Made by a program: the position numbers and the translations under genes
Assembly: GCF_900109945.1 (NCBI RefSeq)
Contig: NZ_FOBX01000001.1
Coordinates: 806,001-870,000, forward strand
Length of the DNA stretch: 64,000 nucleotides
DNA from: Bradyrhizobium sp. OK095
Lineage (GTDB): Bacteria > Pseudomonadota > Alphaproteobacteria > Rhizobiales > Xanthobacteraceae
Direction of reading: 5' to 3'
Notes under the pieces: model-generated
The model's input: the letters and a program-made list of their open reading frames with translations, nothing else
The model's database searches: none
What the model was told of the DNA's origin: nothing
In this document: positions 61,838-64,000 of the stretch, piece by piece
Numbering within the stretch: the first letter of the stretch is position 1
How the letters are laid out: every line of letters starts with the position of its first letter

Positions 61838-63049
61838 ATGCCGAACTATCGCTATCGCGCGCTCAACGCCAACGGCGAACTGGTCTCCGGCGCCATCGCC
61901 GCGCCTGCGCCGGGCGACGTCGCGCAGCGGATCGAGCGGCTCGGGCTCGTCCTGGTGGACAACGTCACGCCGGAGGAGGGTGGCGCCTCCGGCCGCGTGA
62001 CTAGCCTCTTCAACAGGCCGAAGCCGGAAGACGTCACCATCTTCACCCGCGACCTCGCACTGCTGCTGCGCGCGGGCGCCCGCATCAATGACGGGTTGGA
62101 GCTGCTCGCGGCCGATCCCGATTTCGGCCGGCTGCGCCCGGTCGTGGCCGACATCCGTTCGCGCGTCGTCTCGGGCGACAGCTTTGCCGAAGCGCTGGCG
62201 CGGCACGAAGGCCTGTTTCCGCCGATGTATATCGCGCTGGTGCGGGTCGGCGAGGCCTCGGGCTCGCTCGATCAGGTGCTGGAGGTGCTGGCCGGCGAAC
62301 GCGCGCGCGGCGAGGCGTTGCGACGCCGGCTGTCGGATGCGATCCGCTACCCTGTGTTCGTGCTCGGCGCGGCCGGCTGCGTGCTGCTGTTCTTCCTCAC
62401 TTTCGTACTGCCGCAGTTCGCATCCGTGCTGCAGGATTTCGGCGCCAAGGTCGATCCGGTCGTCGGTGTCTTCCTCAACATCTCGACCTTTTTGCGCGGC
62501 AATTCCGATGCGGTGCTGGCTGGGCTTGCGGCCATCATCGCCGCGACATGGCTGCTGCTGCGGCAGGAGCGTATCCGCCGCGGCATCACCAATGCGATCA
62601 CGCGGCTGCCGGCGATCCGCAACATCATGAGCGCGTACCGCACCGCGTTATTCTGCCGCAATCTCGGCCTGCTGCTCGGCAGCGGCGTCAATCTCACCAC
62701 CACGCTGCGCATCCTGGTTGACATGATGGCGACGACCGGGCCGTCCGCGGTCTGGAGCGATGCCGCCGACCGCGTCCGCCATGGCTCGAAGCTCTCCGAC
62801 GCGCTGGCCGAAACACAGGCGCTGCCGGCGATGGCGGTACGCATGCTCTGGCTCGGTGACGAGACCGGGCAATTGCCGATGCTGTCGGGGCGCGTCGCCG
62901 AATTCTACGAAACCAAATTGCAGCGTACGCTGGACCGCGCCGTCGGCATTGCGGGGCCGGCGGCGATCATCGCGATTTCGCTGGTCGTCGGCGGCCTGAT
63001 CACCTCGGTGATGACGGCGCTGATGTCGGTGAGCCAGATTGTCGGTTAA
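61838..63049 (+). CDS. gspF: Type II secretion inner-membrane platform protein GspF
   Basis: 403 residues from ATG 61838, five bases after gspE. N-terminal YRYRALNANGELVSG opening, two repeated T2SF domains (~70-190 and ~270-395) each followed by hydrophobic helices near 165-190, 215-240 and 370-395. Signatures: FTRDLALLLRAGARINDGLELL and FCRNLGLLLGSGVNLTTTLRIL. Binds GspE and the pseudopilus base. Confidence 0.93.
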   Translation: MPNYRYRALNANGELVSGAIAAPAPGDVAQRIERLGLVLVDNVTPEEGGASGRVTSLFNRPKPEDVTIFTRDLALLLRAGARINDGLELLAADPDFGRLRPVVADIRSRVVSGDSFAEALARHEGLFPPMYIALVRVGEASGSLDQVLEVLAGERARGEALRRRLSDAIRYPVFVLGAAGCVLLFFLTFVLPQFASVLQDFGAKVDPVVGVFLNISTFLRGNSDAVLAGLAAIIAATWLLLRQERIRRGITNAITRLPAIRNIMSAYRTALFCRNLGLLLGSGVNLTTTLRILVDMMATTGPSAVWSDAADRVRHGSKLSDALAETQALPAMAVRMLWLGDETGQLPMLSGRVAEFYETKLQRTLDRAVGIAGPAAIIAISLVVGGLITSVMTALMSVSQIVG

Positions 63050-63052
63050 GGC

Positions 63053-63523
63053 ATGGAACATGAGAGGCTTGAAGTGACCAAACATCCAACGCGCGGCCGG
63101 CGCGCTGCACGCCGAGGGGAGGCGGGCTTCACGCTCGTCGAGATGCTGGTCGTCATCACCATCATCGGCATGATCATGGCGCTGGTCGGCCCGCGGGTGC
63201 TGAACTATCTCAGCGAGTCCAAGGCGAAGGCGGCGAAGATCCAGATCGAGAGCTTCTCCAGCGCGCTCGATCTCTATTATCTCGATCTCGGGCGCTATCC
63301 GACCTCGAACGAAGGCCTCGCTGCGCTGACCCGCAACACCAATCAAGCCGGCTGGAACGGGCCGTATTTGCGCGGCGGTCTGGTGCCGAACGACCCCTGG
63401 GGCCACGTCTATGTCTATCGCTCGCCGGGCGCGAGCGCACCCTACGACATCATCTCGCTCGGATCGGACGGTCAGGAAGGCGGCAGTGGAACGGCAGCCG
63501 ACATTGCCAGCAACACGCGCTGA
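63053..63523 (+). CDS. gspG: Major pseudopilin GspG
   Basis: 156 residues as read from ATG 63053; GTG 63074 has a better-spaced GAGAGG and would give 149. Basic leader then the prepilin motif GEAGFTLVEMLVVITIIG with cleavage after Gly, a hydrophobic N-terminal helix, and the calcium-site/C-terminal pattern LGRYPTSNEGLAAL ... GPYLRGGLVPNDPWG ... LGSDGQEGG typical of GspG. Assembles the periplasmic pseudopilus. Confidence 0.94.
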   Translation: MEHERLEVTKHPTRGRRAARRGEAGFTLVEMLVVITIIGMIMALVGPRVLNYLSESKAKAAKIQIESFSSALDLYYLDLGRYPTSNEGLAALTRNTNQAGWNGPYLRGGLVPNDPWGHVYVYRSPGASAPYDIISLGSDGQEGGSGTAADIASNTR

Positions 63524-63980
63524 AGATATCCGCGGCGCGCGCGGCTTCGCGCTGATCGAGATCCTGTGCGTGCTCGCGATCATCGGCCTGCTCGCAGCGA
63601 TCATCCTGCCGGCGATCCCGCGCTCGACGACGCGTGCCAGGCTGGAAAGCTACGCCGTCGAGACTGCGGCTTTGCTGAAGGCCGACCGCAATGCGGCGCT
63701 GCGCCGGCAAGTGAGGGTGACGACACAGGTGGATGCGGACGCGCGTGCGATCCGCTCCGGCGTCACCGGGCGGACCATCCGCCTGCCGGCCGATGTGGTC
63801 GTGCAGGCGACGCTGGCCACGCGCTGTGCCGATCGCGCGGTGGGGCGGTCGATCGATTTCTTTCCGTCGGGCATGTCGTGCGGGGGAACGATCGCGCTGG
63901 CGCGACCCGGCATGGGCTACGAGGTGCGCGTCAACTGGCTGACCGGAGGCGTCGAGATTGTCCCGCAGAAGCTGCTCTGA
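63486..63980 (+). CDS. gspH: Minor pseudopilin GspH
   Basis: 164 residues from GTG 63486, with GGAAGG six bases before; the gene overlaps the end of gspG by 38 bases. Prepilin site RGFALIEILCVLAIIGLL, then a soluble domain (~50-160) with two Cys (C127-like region RCADRA and MSCGG). FALIE replaces the usual FTLIE/FTLLE. Minor pseudopilin at the tip complex. Confidence 0.88.
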   Translation: MERQPTLPATRAEDIRGARGFALIEILCVLAIIGLLAAIILPAIPRSTTRARLESYAVETAALLKADRNAALRRQVRVTTQVDADARAIRSGVTGRTIRLPADVVVQATLATRCADRAVGRSIDFFPSGMSCGGTIALARPGMGYEVRVNWLTGGVEIVPQKLL

Positions 63981-64000
63981 CGCTGCCGGCTTCACCCTGA
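63958..64000 (+). CDS. gspI: Pseudopilin GspI, 5' end only
   Basis: A frame starting at TTG 63958, with GGAGG (63945-63949) eight bases upstream, reads SRRSCSDAAGFTL to the right edge, the exact form of a short basic leader and prepilin cleavage site. It overlaps gspH by 23 bases, matching the gspG-gspH overlap. Identification as gspI rests on operon order. Confidence 0.72.
   Translation, partial: MSRRSCSDAAGFTL

Overview
The window reads as a chromosomal segment of a high-GC alphaproteobacterium, most probably Bradyrhizobium or a close relative. That rests on codon and protein style, FixK/FNR-type boxes, abundant TRAP and TctABC/Bug uptake systems, and intergenic palindromes of the kind seen across Rhizobiales genomes. 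No rRNA, tRNA, CRISPR array, IS element or phage was seen. Species-level identity cannot be fixed without a search.

Region 1 (1-11.2 kb) looks like an oxygen-limitation module. It holds an APH/P-loop protein (cut by the left edge), a universal stress protein, a PatZ-like ADP-forming acyl-CoA synthetase/GNAT protein, a DUF883 and holin-like membrane pair, an MlaE-MlaF-MlaD lipid ABC transporter, a small cytochrome c, an FNR-type regulator with a cysteine cluster, a 44-residue membrane protein and a second Crp-type regulator. Six FNR/FixK boxes (TTGA-N6-TCAA) sit in its promoter gaps, and every transcription unit from 1 to 10.2 kb has one.

Region 2 (11.2-33.3 kb) is catabolic: a cyclase-family hydrolase, a DctPQM TRAP transporter with an SDR dehydrogenase, a molybdenum hydroxylase operon with a signal-less ModA-like protein, a Bug solute-binding protein, a stand-alone DMSO-reductase-family enzyme, and an enoyl-CoA hydratase. 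These are followed by a module around a GntR regulator: an FAD/Fe-S 2-hydroxyacid oxidase with a GlcG-like protein on one side, and two serine-glyoxylate-type aminotransferases, an MFS carrier and another hydratase on the other.

Region 3 (33.3-48.6 kb) is envelope and extracellular: a 1305-residue VCBS/RTX protein, a complete Tct-type carrier (substrate-binding protein, TctB, TctA), two paralogous beta-barrel outer-membrane proteins, a family III CoA-transferase, a small exported protein, and a serralysin-like M10 metalloprotease whose C-terminal half is five ~116-residue repeats ending in DLNGDG. No type I exporter is present.

Region 4 (48.7-57 kb) is mosaic: three SAM methyltransferases, a three-gene glycan operon (epimerase, ATP-grasp, GT2), a secreted beta-helix protein, and a Sel1-repeat gene whose truncated duplicate lies on the far side of a lower-GC methyltransferase gene.

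Region 5 (57-64 kb) is a type II secretion locus: prepilin peptidase and secretin GspD on one strand, divergent gspE-F-G-H-I on the other, running off the right edge.
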